Shown piece by piece: positions 25,127 through 34,103 of a stretch of DNA of 34,817 bases. The stretch's first letter is position 1. Each line of letters begins with the position of its first letter. The notes beneath the pieces were generated by a model. That model saw only the letters and a list, made by a program, of their open reading frames with translations, searched no databases and was not told the DNA's origin. Made by a program: the position numbers and the translations under genes. This stretch comes from Chloroflexus sp. MS-G (GTDB taxonomy: Bacteria; Chloroflexota; Chloroflexia; Chloroflexales; Chloroflexaceae): positions 1-34,817 of the forward strand of contig NZ_JPIM01000049.1 in the NCBI RefSeq assembly GCF_000735195.1, read 5' to 3'.

Positions 25127-25957
25127 ATGTATCGTCAAATCTTCCTCTATGCGGTCATCGCCTTCGTGCTCGCCCACTTGCCGGCACATGCTTTCTCGCA
25201 AGCGCATGGTCCAACCAACACTATTTTCATCCCGCTGGTAACGAATAGCCTGCCGCCACTTTCCACCAACTGGCTTGAACGGGTGAACGGTTACCGACTG
25301 CGCGCTGGCGTACCACCAGTTCATGAAGATGCAACATTGAATGGTAACTGTTTTGAACATGCCCGCTACATGGCCGAGAACAACCACTTGACCCATAATC
25401 AGAACCCTAGCCTACCATACGCCTCACCGGCAGGACAGATTTGTGCGCAAAGGGGCAATGCATGGATTGGTGGAGGTATTGCCTGGGAACCGGCCCATGC
25501 GATTGATGGCTGGATGCGCTCGGTTGGTCACCGACTCTGGCTACTCTACCCAACCACACCAACCTTTGGTTTTGGCTTCTACACCACTGCTAATGGGGCA
25601 ACAAGTGCGGCTGCGCTCGATGTGCTGTCGTATTTCAACGATGGCGCTGACTATCCCAACTGGCCGGTGCGTTATCCCGGCCTTCATCAGACCGACGTTC
25701 CGCCAACGAAGTACCCGATAACGCTGCAATGGCGCTATTTCGGCGATACACCGGTAGTCAACAGCACGGCATTACAGGTCGTCGGTGGCAGTAGCATCGC
25801 CCACAGCGTTTCAACCTCGTTACCAGTCGGGCATAAAGGGATCGTCATTACCCCAACGGTAGCTCTGCCGCCTAGCAGTCTGATCGAGGTGACGGTGAAT
25901 GGATCATACGCGGGGCAACCATTTAGGTATACCTGGCAGTTCCAGACAGGGCATTAA
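25127..25957 (+). CDS. Secreted CAP-domain (SCP/PR1) protein
   Basis: From ATG 25127 the protein has 276 residues and begins with a signal peptide (MYRQIFLYAVIAFVLAHLP, cleavage likely near AHAFSQA). An AGGAAAGG ribosome site precedes it; earlier in-frame starts would bury the signal. The CAP domain covers about residues 45 to 165: LERVNGYRLRAGVPPVHEDATLN, ARYMAENNHLTHNQN and GWMRSVGHRLWLL keep the usual His/Glu positions of SCP-like proteins. The last 100 residues look beta-rich (TALQVVGGSSIAHS, VALPPSSLIEVTVNGS), similar to an Ig-like domain. Bacterial CAP proteins are of mostly unknown function. It is divergent from the M15 peptidase gene. Confidence 0.82.
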   Translation: MYRQIFLYAVIAFVLAHLPAHAFSQAHGPTNTIFIPLVTNSLPPLSTNWLERVNGYRLRAGVPPVHEDATLNGNCFEHARYMAENNHLTHNQNPSLPYASPAGQICAQRGNAWIGGGIAWEPAHAIDGWMRSVGHRLWLLYPTTPTFGFGFYTTANGATSAAALDVLSYFNDGADYPNWPVRYPGLHQTDVPPTKYPITLQWRYFGDTPVVNSTALQVVGGSSIAHSVSTSLPVGHKGIVITPTVALPPSSLIEVTVNGSYAGQPFRYTWQFQTGH

Positions 25958-26001
25958 CATGTTTCTTCCCGCGACTGATCACGATTTGGCCTCAGCACGC
26001 T

Positions 26002-26039
26002 CTGTGTCTCAGTGGTACAAGATAACCACCGAGACACAG
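26002..26039. repeat. CTCTGTG-type hairpin between convergent genes
   Basis: CTGTGTCTCAGTGGT (26002-26016) and ACCACCGAGACACAG (26025-26039) pair at 14 of 15 positions around an 8-base loop. The arms share the CTGTGTCTC/GAGACACAG motif with the 18886-19078 element. The hairpin lies 45 bases after the CAP gene and 75 bases before the end of the phenylalanine hydroxylase gene, so it could end both transcripts. Confidence 0.65.
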
Positions 26040-26113
26040 GTGGAAGAGAGTGACAAACACGATGGATTCAGTCGGGGAAACTACCACCTCGCAGAAAAGA
26101 CCAGCAGTTATTT

Positions 26114-26845
26114 TCAAATCTGTACCGCTGGCAAGCCCTCCATGGCGGCATAATCACGTAGGATCGCAGCAACGTGCTCCAGGTCTTCCAGAATGAAATA
26201 GGTTTCGTGCATCGAATAGGCAGCTCCGGGCGTATTTGCAACCCGCCGAATATCAAATGGCACACGCGGTGTATCTGGTGCAAAGGCATGATCGAGTTCA
26301 CCAATTGACGACAGAAGACCGGCGCCAAAAGCCTTTAACCCACCATCTTCTCGAATCAGCCCAAATTCGATGCTGTACCACCAGAGACGGGCTATTTCCA
26401 GACGTTGCCGCTCGTCACCGGCAAAATAAAGAGGCCCAAAAGCCTGGGCAATATCGGCAAAGCGCTGATCGGTAAAAAATGCCAGATGACCAATGTACTC
26501 GTGAAAGAGATCGGGCAGCGGCGTAAAATCAAGCTCGTCCATGCGTCGAATATAGTTGGTCACCGGGAAGCGCCGTTCGGCGATGTGCTCAAACCATTCA
26601 GTAGGGTTGAGATACTCATTTTGCGCATCGCACAACGTCCAGCCGGTCATTGCTGCCAGACGTTCGCTTACCTGTACCGGATCGGGGAGACGCTGGAGAT
26701 CAAGGTTCAACTTCCGAAATCCTTCGCGGAAGAGGCGGCAGGCGTACCGCTCAAGCCGGGGAACCTGGCGCGCACAGAGCGTTGCCCAAACCAGATGATC
26801 TTCTTCGGTGTAAGCAGGCATAGCGGGCGGAGCAATTGTTGTCAT
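26114..26845 (-). CDS. phhA: Phenylalanine 4-monooxygenase
   Basis: The enzyme is a pterin-dependent aromatic amino acid hydroxylase that converts phenylalanine to tyrosine using non-haem iron and O2. From ATG 26845 (AAGGGGGT ribosome site) the protein has 243 residues, the short bacterial catalytic form without the ACT regulatory domain. The iron ligands His115 and His120 (PDLFHEYIGHL) and Glu160 (WWYSIEFGL) are in place. The substrate-side motifs PTEWFEHIAERRFPVTNYIR and AFGAGLLSSIGEL also match the family. Related tryptophan or tyrosine hydroxylases are animal enzymes, so phenylalanine is the safest substrate. An in-frame ATG at 26929 is possible but would add unusual basic residues. Confidence 0.92.
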   Translation of the reverse strand: MTTIAPPAMPAYTEEDHLVWATLCARQVPRLERYACRLFREGFRKLNLDLQRLPDPVQVSERLAAMTGWTLCDAQNEYLNPTEWFEHIAERRFPVTNYIRRMDELDFTPLPDLFHEYIGHLAFFTDQRFADIAQAFGPLYFAGDERQRLEIARLWWYSIEFGLIREDGGLKAFGAGLLSSIGELDHAFAPDTPRVPFDIRRVANTPGAAYSMHETYFILEDLEHVAAILRDYAAMEGLPAVQI

Positions 26846-26930
26846 ACCAATACCCCCTTGTATTGTATGGTGCGCTATCAATAATAACAGGCGGCGAAGG
26901 TCGCCCAACCCTCGCCGCCTGTTGACCACA

Positions 26931-27248
26931 TTAGAAGAAACCCAGTTCCTCGCGCGCCTCTTCCGACATCATCGACGGATTCCAGAAGGGCGTCCAGACC
27001 AGATTGATCTTGACGTTCTCAAGCTCTTTATAAACCTCTTTCAACGACATCACCTCCCGCCGGGCCTGTTCGAGAATCTGCGGCCCTGCCGGACAGGCTG
27101 GCGTGGTCAAGGTCATATCAATATCAACGGTTTTCCCGTCATCGAGAATGTCAATGCGGTACACCAGCCCAAGATTGACCACATCGAGGCCAATCTCTGG
27201 ATCGACCACGTTTTTCAGTGCTGCCCGAACCATGTCTTCGGTAATCAT
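26931..27248 (-). CDS. MIP18 (DUF59) family protein, SufT/PaaD-like
   Basis: From ATG 27248 the protein has 105 residues, with GAGGG ahead of the start; a longer frame to 27488 overlaps the divergent transporter gene and is unlikely. The pattern (VRAALKNVVDPEIGLDVVNLGLVYRIDI, then MTLTTPACPAGPQI) is the DUF59 fold. It includes the DPEIG.(D/N)VV.LGLV motif and the conserved cysteine in TTPACP. Such proteins assist iron-sulfur cluster assembly (SufT) or maturation of oxygenase complexes (PaaD). The gene lies 85 bases upstream of phhA on the same strand, and an iron-related link is possible but not shown. Confidence 0.85.
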   Translation of the reverse strand: MITEDMVRAALKNVVDPEIGLDVVNLGLVYRIDILDDGKTVDIDMTLTTPACPAGPQILEQARREVMSLKEVYKELENVKINLVWTPFWNPSMMSEEAREELGFF

Positions 27249-27338
27249 ACGATCCCTCTTTCTTAACCGTTGGTTATCAACTGCATGATACCATACACGG
27301 CGGACAACGTTAACACTTCTTGGTAAGGAAGAACCATT

Positions 27339-28961
27339 ATGATCGACATACTTGCCAGTAACCCGCTCTTGCTCCTGTTTACCGTATCGGCAATTGGCTA
27401 TCTCATCGGACGGATCAAGATTGGCGGTGTCAGCCTCGGTGTGGCGGCTGTGCTCTTCGTCGGGTTGGCCTTTGGCGCTATCGATCAACGGTTACGCCTG
27501 CCTGACATCATCTACCTGCTCGGCCTGGTCATCTTCGTCTACACCATCGGCCTGAGCAGTGGTCCCGGCTTCGTTTCGTCATTCCGCCGGCGCGGGTTGC
27601 GCAACAATCTGTTTATCGGTGGGTTGATTGTGGTTGCAGCCGGTATTGCGGCACTCTTACGCATTCTGCTCGGCTTGAACGGTGCCCAAACAGCCGGACT
27701 CTTTGCCGGCAGTTTGACCAACACGCCAGCCCTGGCCGCCGTGATCGAACAACTGAGTCGTCTCGGCGCCGATGAGACATTGCGCGCCGAACCGGTAGTT
27801 GGTTATTCGGTGGCCTACCCGGTTGGCGTACTAGGCATGATCCTCTCGATCTACCTGACCCGTCGCCTCTGGCAGATTGATCTACAGCAGGAAGTACAGC
27901 ACCTGCGTGAATTTGGCGCCATCGGTGATCACCTGGTCAATCGCACAATTCGGGTCACCAATCCCGCAGTCCAGGGTCAAACCATCGCCGAACTGGTCAA
28001 AACACGGGGTTGGAACGTGATCTTCAGCCGTCTCCAGCACGATGGTCGAGTGGAATTGGCTACCAGTACAACCCAGCTCGCAGTAGGCGATCTGATCAAC
28101 ATCGTGGGCACGCCAGCGATGGTCGAGCGGGTTATCGCCGATCTTGGCGAACTGACCAGTACAGAATTGACACTCGACCGCCACACCCTTGATTTTCGGC
28201 GCGTCTTTGTCTCAAATCCGGCTGTTGTTGGCGTACCGTTACGTGATCTAAACCTGCCGTCGAGCATGGGTGCAGTGATTACCCGCATTCGACGAGGTGA
28301 TGTTGAGCTTTTACCCCACGGTGATACCATCCTCGAACTGGGTGATCGAGTACGCATCGTTACCCAACGCGACAATATGGATCGGGTTAGCGCCTTCTTC
28401 GGCGACTCCTACCGCTCATTAGCCGAGGTCGATGTAGTTTCGCTTGGTCTGGGGACTGCACTCGGTATGCTGGTAGGTCTGATCCCAATCCCACTACTGG
28501 GCAGCGGGAGTTTTTCGCTGGGATTGGCCGGTGGCCCGCTGGTTGTTGCCCTCTTCCTTGGCTGGCGCGGGCGTACCGGTCCAATCGTGTGGAGTCTGCC
28601 GTACAGCGCCAATCTTACATTACGTCAAGTTGGAATGACTATGTTCCTGGCCGGTGTCGGCACTCGTTCCGGTTATAGTTTCGTCACGACTCTTACACAG
28701 GGAAACGGCCTCATTCTGTTTCTAGGCGGAGCACTCATCACAATACCGGTCGCTATGCTGACTCTGTTTATCGGCTACAAGCTGCTCAAGATACCGTTTA
28801 GCGTACTGACCGGGATGCTGGCCGGATTACAAACCCAGCCAGCGGTGCTGGCCTTTGCCAACGAACAAGTTGGTAACGAAGCACCAAATATCGGCTACGC
28901 GATGGTCTTTCCAACGGCAATGGTGCTAAAGATTATCTTCGCGCAGATTTTGTTGGGATGA
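27339..28961 (+). CDS. AspT/YidE/YbjL-family transporter with two TrkA-C domains
   Basis: The protein has 540 residues. It shows the internal duplication of this family: a membrane half (1 to about 185), two TrkA-C domains (about 190 to 275 and 280 to 355), and a second membrane half (about 365 to 540). Family marks are the TIGLSSGPGFVSSFRRRG region in the first half, LAGGPLVVALFLGW in the second, and FAGSLTNTPALAAV with its later counterpart LAGLQTQPAVLAFAN. AspT exchanges aspartate for alanine, while YidE and YbjL are uncharacterised. The TrkA-C pair points to regulation by a small ligand. The substrate cannot be stated. AAGGAAG precedes ATG 27339. The gene is divergent from the MIP18 gene. 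Confidence 0.88.
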   Translation: MIDILASNPLLLLFTVSAIGYLIGRIKIGGVSLGVAAVLFVGLAFGAIDQRLRLPDIIYLLGLVIFVYTIGLSSGPGFVSSFRRRGLRNNLFIGGLIVVAAGIAALLRILLGLNGAQTAGLFAGSLTNTPALAAVIEQLSRLGADETLRAEPVVGYSVAYPVGVLGMILSIYLTRRLWQIDLQQEVQHLREFGAIGDHLVNRTIRVTNPAVQGQTIAELVKTRGWNVIFSRLQHDGRVELATSTTQLAVGDLINIVGTPAMVERVIADLGELTSTELTLDRHTLDFRRVFVSNPAVVGVPLRDLNLPSSMGAVITRIRRGDVELLPHGDTILELGDRVRIVTQRDNMDRVSAFFGDSYRSLAEVDVVSLGLGTALGMLVGLIPIPLLGSGSFSLGLAGGPLVVALFLGWRGRTGPIVWSLPYSANLTLRQVGMTMFLAGVGTRSGYSFVTTLTQGNGLILFLGGALITIPVAMLTLFIGYKLLKIPFSVLTGMLAGLQTQPAVLAFANEQVGNEAPNIGYAMVFPTAMVLKIIFAQILLG

Positions 28962-28985
28962 TTCCATTCAGCATACCGGCGAGAC

Positions 28986-29006
28986 GGGCGGGTTGAGCAC
29001 CCGCCC
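28986..29006. repeat. GGGCGGGT hairpin after the AspT-family gene
   Basis: GGGCGGGT (28986-28993) and ACCCGCCC (28999-29006) form a perfect 8-bp stem with a 5-base loop, followed by CCTAC as in the other GTAGGGGC-type hairpins. It lies 25 bases after the transporter stop in a 163-base convergent gap, so a terminator role is plausible. Confidence 0.7.
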
Positions 29007-29124
29007 CTACTCTAGGCAAAAAGAGTATATTTAGCACGCACTATGGAGATCTGTCAGGTGTGCGCCGTAATGCGAACAGCGAGTTTAGCATACGTATCCT
29101 GTAGGCGAGAATGCAGACAACCAA

Positions 29125-29703
29125 TCACTCCTCACGTTTCCCCGCCCTTGCCTGGCGTACAATTTCGGCAATTTGACCAAGATGGTCATAGGCATGAGCG
29201 AGACCCAGAACATACCGACCACGGGCATCAACCAGTGATGCACCGGGCCACGGTTCAACCATATATTCAAGATGCGGATGGTCAGGCCACATCTGTAGCG
29301 AGGCATGCAACATCCGCCGACTTTCAGCCAGCCGTTGTCGTACCTGTGCTATCGAGGTCACCGTCTCCCATGGCACTTCGTACCGAGAACGGCCGTGGAA
29401 CGGTACGCCACGCGCCATCTCGGCTGCCAGGAAAGCCGACTCTTCACACGAGGCTGTTAGATGCACGATCACGTGAGCGAGCGTCCAGGCTTGATTAACG
29501 GCGGCGGGATCTGTTGCAAATGGATCGTGGGCGTTTGGATCAACAGGTTGAAACGTCACATCAGCATCGGAACAATCGGCAATCAGCCGTTCGATTGTAT
29601 CGTACATTTCATCGGTCTCGGTGCGCAGATCGGCCACCGTGAGATCACGAACCAGCTCTTGAACGGTTCGCTCTTTTCGGTAGAGAGCAGCGTAATCAAG
29701 CAT
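29125..29703 (-). CDS. DinB-fold protein (metal-dependent hydrolase or transferase family)
   Basis: The protein has 192 residues and predicted helices throughout. The conserved histidines of the DinB/YfiT four-helix fold are visible: [14 protein letters not shown] (about residues 74 to 88) and [18 protein letters not shown] near the C-terminus (about 168 to 185). Proteins of this fold include thiol-S-transferases and nickel- or zinc-binding proteins, but most are of unknown function. An AAGGAG ribosome site precedes ATG 29703. It follows the M20 dipeptidase gene by 17 bases on the same strand, probably one transcript. Confidence 0.82.
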   Translation of the reverse strand: MLDYAALYRKERTVQELVRDLTVADLRTETDEMYDTIERLIADCSDADVTFQPVDPNAHDPFATDPAAVNQAWTLAHVIVHLTASCEESAFLAAEMARGVPFHGRSRYEVPWETVTSIAQVRQRLAESRRMLHASLQMWPDHPHLEYMVEPWPGASLVDARGRYVLGLAHAYDHLGQIAEIVRQARAGKREE

Positions 29704-29720
29704 ACCTGGCTCCTTTATAC

Positions 29721-31088
29721 TTAGCGACCTAACCGTTCGAGCAACATACAGTACGCAGCCTGTCCTTTGCGGAAGCTGCTCAAACGGAAGAATTCGTCGG
29801 GCGCATGGAAACGCTCATCATCAAGGGCAAAGGCAAAACTGCTAGTATAAGCGCCAAGCTGACGCTGGAAGAGGGTACAAACCGGGATCGAACCACCACT
29901 GCGCACGTAGTACGGCTCACGGCCATACAACTCGATCAACACCTCACGTACAGCGATGTTCCCTGGATCGTCTTCGGGGATCAGGTAGGGATAGGCCTGA
30001 AACGCAAGCGGGGTCACTGTCACATTCACCCCAGGCGGTGTGTGACGCTTGATATGCGCTTGCAACAGCTCAAGAATAGTCTGTGGGTCCTGGTCGGGCA
30101 CGAGCCGGCAGGTAATCTTGGCGTGGGCCTCAGCCGGCAAGACCGTCTTAATCCCTTCTTGTTGAAACCCGCCCCAGATTCCGTTCACCTCAAGCGTTGG
30201 TCGTACCCATTCGCGTTCACGCGGAGTAAAACCGGCTTCACCAAAGAGAGCTGGTACTCCCAGCGCGGCTTTCAGTTTCTCTTCAGAGAAGGGGATCGCA
30301 GCAACACGTTCACGGTCGGCGGGTGATAACGGTCGTACCTGGTCGTAAAAACCTGGAATGGTAATCATTCCATCATCTGATCGCATCGAATCGAGAATCT
30401 GAACCAGAGCGTGGATCGGGTTTTGCACGACACCACCGTACATGCCCGAATGCAAGTCCATCTTTGGCCCATACACATCGATCTGTACGCCGCAACCACC
30501 GCGCAAGCCGACCAGAATCTGGGGCTGATCTTCACTCCATTGCCCACCATCAGCACTCAATACCAAATCACAGGCAAAGCGCTCTCGTTCCTCCTGGAGA
30601 AACGCTGGAATCTGGGGACTCCCAATTTCTTCCTGGCCTTCAAAGAAAAACTTGACATTGACCGGCAGCGAGCCTCTGCTGCGCAATAAGGCTTCAACTG
30701 CCAGGATCGGAATGAGCATGTTGCCCTTGTCGTCACTGGCGCCACGGGCGTAGATTCGATTATTCTCAATATGCGGCTCAAATGGTGGATGCGTCCATAA
30801 ATCGAGCGGATCGACCGGCTGCACGTCAAAGTGACCGTAGATCAAAACGGTAGGCTTACCAGGAGCATGCAGCCAATCAGCGTACACCACCGGATGACCG
30901 CCGGTCGGCAGAATTGCCACGTGCTCCATTCCGGCAGCGGTTAGCCGATTCGCAACCCACTCAGCGGCACGCAGCACATCACCAGCGTGCGCAGAAATGG
31001 CCGAGATGCTCGGGATACGCAAGAAGTCGACCAATTCGGCAAGGAAGCGGTCCTGGTTCGCGGTGAGGTAGTCTTTCCAGTCTGGCAT
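29721..31088 (-). CDS. M20-family dipeptidase
   Basis: From ATG 31088 (AAGGAG upstream) the protein has 455 residues; ATG 31130 would add 14. It is a two-zinc metallopeptidase of the M20 type, close to carnosinase-like dipeptidases. The metal and catalytic residues are present: His and Asp in [14 protein letters not shown], Asp in [10 protein letters not shown], Glu-Glu in EGQEEIGSP, Asp in LSADGGQW, and the late His in [11 protein letters not shown]. The dimerisation domain lies in the middle ([18 protein letters not shown]). The likely role is cleavage of dipeptides in the cytoplasm. Nothing indicates a signal peptide or membrane anchor. Confidence 0.9.
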   Translation of the reverse strand: MPDWKDYLTANQDRFLAELVDFLRIPSISAISAHAGDVLRAAEWVANRLTAAGMEHVAILPTGGHPVVYADWLHAPGKPTVLIYGHFDVQPVDPLDLWTHPPFEPHIENNRIYARGASDDKGNMLIPILAVEALLRSRGSLPVNVKFFFEGQEEIGSPQIPAFLQEERERFACDLVLSADGGQWSEDQPQILVGLRGGCGVQIDVYGPKMDLHSGMYGGVVQNPIHALVQILDSMRSDDGMITIPGFYDQVRPLSPADRERVAAIPFSEEKLKAALGVPALFGEAGFTPREREWVRPTLEVNGIWGGFQQEGIKTVLPAEAHAKITCRLVPDQDPQTILELLQAHIKRHTPPGVNVTVTPLAFQAYPYLIPEDDPGNIAVREVLIELYGREPYYVRSGGSIPVCTLFQRQLGAYTSSFAFALDDERFHAPDEFFRLSSFRKGQAAYCMLLERLGR

Positions 31089-31170
31089 AATGGTGCTCTC
31101 TCCTTTATAATGCAGGGCAGGCGGACGCACAGCTTTCGCCCCGGTATCCTCAATTATAACGGAGATTATT

Positions 31171-31932
31171 ATGGCGACATCACTTGCGCGTCCAATATTT
31201 CACTGGCAACCAGTTGCCGTCATTCTGGGATTACTCGCGACGATTGCGGTGAACATTGCAGCCAATACGCTACCCCTCAATGGTCAGACCACAGGCGCCA
31301 TTTCAGATCGGTACCCACTGCTCATAACACCACCCGGATATATCTTTTCAATTTGGGGCCTCATTTATGTCGGGCTGATCGGTTACGCTGTCTATCAGGC
31401 ACTGCCTGCACAGATCAATAATCCGCGTTTGCGTTCCGCAGCCCCATGGTTTTTGCTCAGTTGTCTTGGCAACATCGGCTGGTTGTTCTTCTGGCACTAC
31501 AATCTGTCACCGCTCTCGCTGCCAGCAATGTTGATTGTGCTGATCGGTTTGGTTGGGGCTTATGTGAAACTCCGTAGTCCTGGAACACCAACACCCGGCG
31601 AACGATGGCTGGTACAACCAACCTTCAGCCTCTATTTAGGATGGATTTGCGTTGCAACCCTCGTTAATGCGAGCGTCTTTCTCTACGATCTGGGATGGCG
31701 TGATACCGGCAACGGTGGCATAATTAGCGCCAGCGTGTTACTCATCCTGGCTGCCGGTCTGAGCTGGTGGTTTGCCCAACGTTGGCGCGATGCAGTCCTG
31801 CCGCTCGTTGTAGCCTGGGCAGCGAGTGGCATTGCGTTCAAGCAAGCTGCCATGATGCCACTGGCAACCATCGCCTGGATCGTTGTCCTGACCGCACTCG
31901 CCGCATCAGCATCGACACTCTTCCGTCGTTGA
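31171..31932 (+). CDS. TspO/MBR-related tryptophan-rich membrane protein
   Basis: The protein has 253 residues and about seven membrane helices. PPGYIFSIWGLIYVGLIGYAVYQ (about 51 to 73) resembles the PPxWVFGPVWxxLY region of TspO, and SCLGNIGWLFFWHYN resembles its NxxWSxxFF motif. Ordinary TspO has about 160 residues and five helices, so this is a longer relative. TspO proteins bind porphyrins and affect tetrapyrrole metabolism in phototrophs. The relationship here is distant enough that the same role is uncertain. Start ATG 31171 has GGAG upstream. It is divergent from the M20 gene. Confidence 0.6.
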   Translation: MATSLARPIFHWQPVAVILGLLATIAVNIAANTLPLNGQTTGAISDRYPLLITPPGYIFSIWGLIYVGLIGYAVYQALPAQINNPRLRSAAPWFLLSCLGNIGWLFFWHYNLSPLSLPAMLIVLIGLVGAYVKLRSPGTPTPGERWLVQPTFSLYLGWICVATLVNASVFLYDLGWRDTGNGGIISASVLLILAAGLSWWFAQRWRDAVLPLVVAWAASGIAFKQAAMMPLATIAWIVVLTALAASASTLFRR

Positions 31933-31955
31933 ACATAGCTGGCAAGTGGTTTCCG

Positions 31956-31974
31956 TCAGATTTCTGTAATCTGA
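31956..31974. repeat. Small hairpin after the TspO-related gene
   Basis: TCAGATT (31956-31962) and AATCTGA (31968-31974) form a perfect 7-bp stem with a 5-base loop, 24 bases after the stop codon. It lacks a T-run, so it is at most a weak terminator. Confidence 0.35.
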
Positions 31975-32048
31975 TCAAACGGTGACGGTAGTCACGATCA
32001 TCGTTCGTAAGCATAGGATGGTTCCTTTACCAGATCACGGAGCTGCTT

Positions 32049-33035
32049 ATGACGATGATCAAGCGTTCTTACCTGTCACTATTCTCACTCTTATTCGTCA
32101 GCGTATTAAGTCTCATTATCATCACCTGGAGTTGGTCAGCCAGCGCCCAAACCGCCAGCCTGACCGTCTCACCAACTGTAGCCCGTCAGAATACGACAGT
32201 TACCCTGAGCGGTACCGGTTTTCTCCCTGCTGAAACAGTGAGCATTTGGATTACCTATCCTGATTACCGTGTCTACGGCGTCACCGTTATCCAGACCGAC
32301 GAGCAAGGACGGTTCAATCACCCATACCTGCCCGATTTCCTTGGGGCAACCTTCACCCCAACCGGACGTTACGTCTATACGGCGCGAGGATGGCAGAGTG
32401 GGCGAGAAGCCTACGCCAGCCTTGAGGTAGACATTGCCCCAGCGCCGGGTGCATCACCTGCGGTACAGTTAACGGTCAATCAATCTGCTCAAACGCAAGG
32501 CAACACCTTTGTCTTTACCGGTAGCGGTTATCGGCCAGGTGAACGGATCGCTCTGTGGCTACGCTACCCAAACAACGCTATTGCCGATCTCGGTACTCAG
32601 GTGGCTGATGCCCAGGGACGGATCAGTCTGGCGATGCTGAGCAATCATATTCCAGTAGGACGTTACGCCCTGACGGCGCGAGGCTTACAGAGTGGTGGAA
32701 ATGGAATTGTTGATTTTGAGGTGTTGGTCGGTGATACTCTTAAGCCTCGTGGTACAGGTCAGCTTAGCGTGGCAACGGGAAGTGGTCCACAACGCCAGGC
32801 TATCAGATTGAACGGTAGCGGCTTTCTGGCCGGTGAAGTCATTACGTTGTGGGCAACGTTACCCGATTATGCCACCGAATGGCTAGGAGATGTTACCGCC
32901 GATGCCGATGGAACGTTCACCATCGAAGTCTATCTGAGTGAACAAGACCCGGTCGGGCGCTATACGTTCAGCGCCTATGGCAATAGCAGTGAACGCCGGG
33001 CCGTCGTTGAATATACGTTATTACCTGGCCGATAA
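32049..33035 (+). CDS. Secreted protein of three tandem Ig-like repeats
   Basis: The protein has 328 residues. A signal peptide (about 1 to 33, ending SASAQ) is followed by three repeats of about 95 residues. Each has the pattern GsGFxxGExvxlWxxyPd, then a D..G.F or D..GRI step, and ends with vGRYxxtArGxQSgxxA. The copies start near residues 36, 138 and 237. The repeats look like a beta-sandwich of Ig type. No enzymatic motif is seen. It may be a surface or matrix protein, or bind glycans, by inference only. A GGAG ribosome site precedes ATG 32049. It is convergent with the kinase gene across a strong hairpin. Confidence 0.75.
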   Translation: MTMIKRSYLSLFSLLFVSVLSLIIITWSWSASAQTASLTVSPTVARQNTTVTLSGTGFLPAETVSIWITYPDYRVYGVTVIQTDEQGRFNHPYLPDFLGATFTPTGRYVYTARGWQSGREAYASLEVDIAPAPGASPAVQLTVNQSAQTQGNTFVFTGSGYRPGERIALWLRYPNNAIADLGTQVADAQGRISLAMLSNHIPVGRYALTARGLQSGGNGIVDFEVLVGDTLKPRGTGQLSVATGSGPQRQAIRLNGSGFLAGEVITLWATLPDYATEWLGDVTADADGTFTIEVYLSEQDPVGRYTFSAYGNSSERRAVVEYTLLPGR

Positions 33036-33068
33036 GGGCAAATAGCCATCACGGGCAATATCAATACT

Positions 33069-33093
33069 CAGGGCAGGTTACACTCCTGCCCTG
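33069..33093. terminator. Bidirectional terminator-like hairpin
   Basis: CAGGGCAGG (33069-33077) and CCTGCCCTG (33085-33093) form a perfect 9-bp GC-rich stem with a 7-base loop. It lies in the 83-base gap between the convergent Ig-repeat and fructosamine-kinase genes. No long T-run follows on either side, so the function is inferred from position and stability. Confidence 0.6.
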
Positions 33094-33118
33094 CCAGTGA
33101 AAAGATGACAGAGACCAA

Positions 33119-34003
33119 TCATCGCCGAGCATAGCGTCGGATAATGGCATCAACCTGCGCCCCGTACCCTTCGCCAAACAGATTTAAATGATTAAGCAGG
33201 TGGTAGAGATTATAAAGATCGCGACGGTCACGGTAACCGGGTTCGAGCGGCCATACCGTCTGATAGGCCTGATAGAAACGTGCGGAAAAGCCACCAAAAA
33301 GTTCGGTAAACGCCAGTTCAGCCTCACGATCACTGTACGAAACCGCCGGATCGATCAGCACGGGTGTACCGCCTGTCCCCGTAATCACGTTCCCACTCCA
33401 TAGATCACCGTGAATGAGTGATGGGACACGCGCAACACCACTGAGCCAGTGGTCGAGGCGAGCAACAATGTTGTCGAGCGCTTGCCGACGGTGGCCTGGT
33501 AGCAATCCATTGCGGGCTGCCAGTTCGATCTGAGGAATGAGTCGTCGTTCGCGAAAGAACTCAATCCAATCGGTTTTCCATCCGTTGTACTGAGGCGTAC
33601 CACCAATAAAATTATCACATTCCAATCCATAAGCAGCGGCAGTGCAACGGTGGAGAGCAGCCAGTTGCTCACCCAACCGGGCCTGATCCACAGCGTGACC
33701 ATCGCCAATGATCCATTCACTGAGGAGAATGGCCGGTTGTTGTTCGTTGGCCGCGAGTGCCAGAATCACCGCCGGCACACGGATGGTATTGGTTGCAGCC
33801 AGTGTTCGCAGACCGTGCGCTTCAGCCATCAACATCGTGGCTGGCGATCCACCGCTGGCCCACTTGAGCGCAAATTGCTCGCCACCTAGCGTAAGGCGAA
33901 CCAGTTGCGCGCCGAAACTGCTGTGCAGGTATTCAACCCGCTCAACAGGTTTGCCCAGGTGTGTAATGATCAGGTCGGTAACACTTGCCGGTAACATCGT
34001 CAT
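33119..34003 (-). CDS. Fructosamine/ketosamine-3-kinase family protein
   Basis: From ATG 34003 the protein has 294 residues, normal for the family; the open frame to 34075 runs into a hairpin repeat and is not preferred. The kinase-like fold is marked by LIHGDLWSGNVI (catalytic Asp) and VLIDPAVSYSDREAELAFTELFGGF (metal Asp), both typical of fructosamine-3-kinase-related proteins. QFALKWASGG supplies the ATP-site lysine. Such enzymes phosphorylate sugars attached to amino groups so that the glycation product breaks down (protein repair). Bacterial members mostly act on ribulosamines or are untested. No ribosome site is clear before the start; the ATG at 33997 is an alternative. Confidence 0.85.
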   Translation of the reverse strand: MTMLPASVTDLIITHLGKPVERVEYLHSSFGAQLVRLTLGGEQFALKWASGGSPATMLMAEAHGLRTLAATNTIRVPAVILALAANEQQPAILLSEWIIGDGHAVDQARLGEQLAALHRCTAAAYGLECDNFIGGTPQYNGWKTDWIEFFRERRLIPQIELAARNGLLPGHRRQALDNIVARLDHWLSGVARVPSLIHGDLWSGNVITGTGGTPVLIDPAVSYSDREAELAFTELFGGFSARFYQAYQTVWPLEPGYRDRRDLYNLYHLLNHLNLFGEGYGAQVDAIIRRYARR

Positions 34004-34060
34004 ACCAGAAAGAAATAAGGAGCAACAGGTAGGGATGCGTCCCCACTCCCTCAAGTTCAT

Positions 34061-34091
34061 TCCTTCCTCTCCCAAATGGGGAGAGGAAGGA
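34061..34091. repeat. Dispersed C/T-rich hairpin element, copy C (perfect)
   Basis: TCCTTCCTCTCCC (34061-34073) and GGGAGAGGAAGGA (34079-34091) form a perfect 13-bp stem around a 5-base loop. It is the cleanest of the three related copies in the window. It sits between the PspC gene and the downstream kinase gene on the same strand, so it may separate their transcripts. Confidence 0.75.
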
Positions 34092-34103
34092 GAGACAATT
34101 CAC

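Noticed and set aside
27249..27488. An N-terminal extension of the MIP18 protein
   Set aside because: It overlaps the divergent transporter gene and its promoter. ATG 27248 has a good ribosome site and matches family length.
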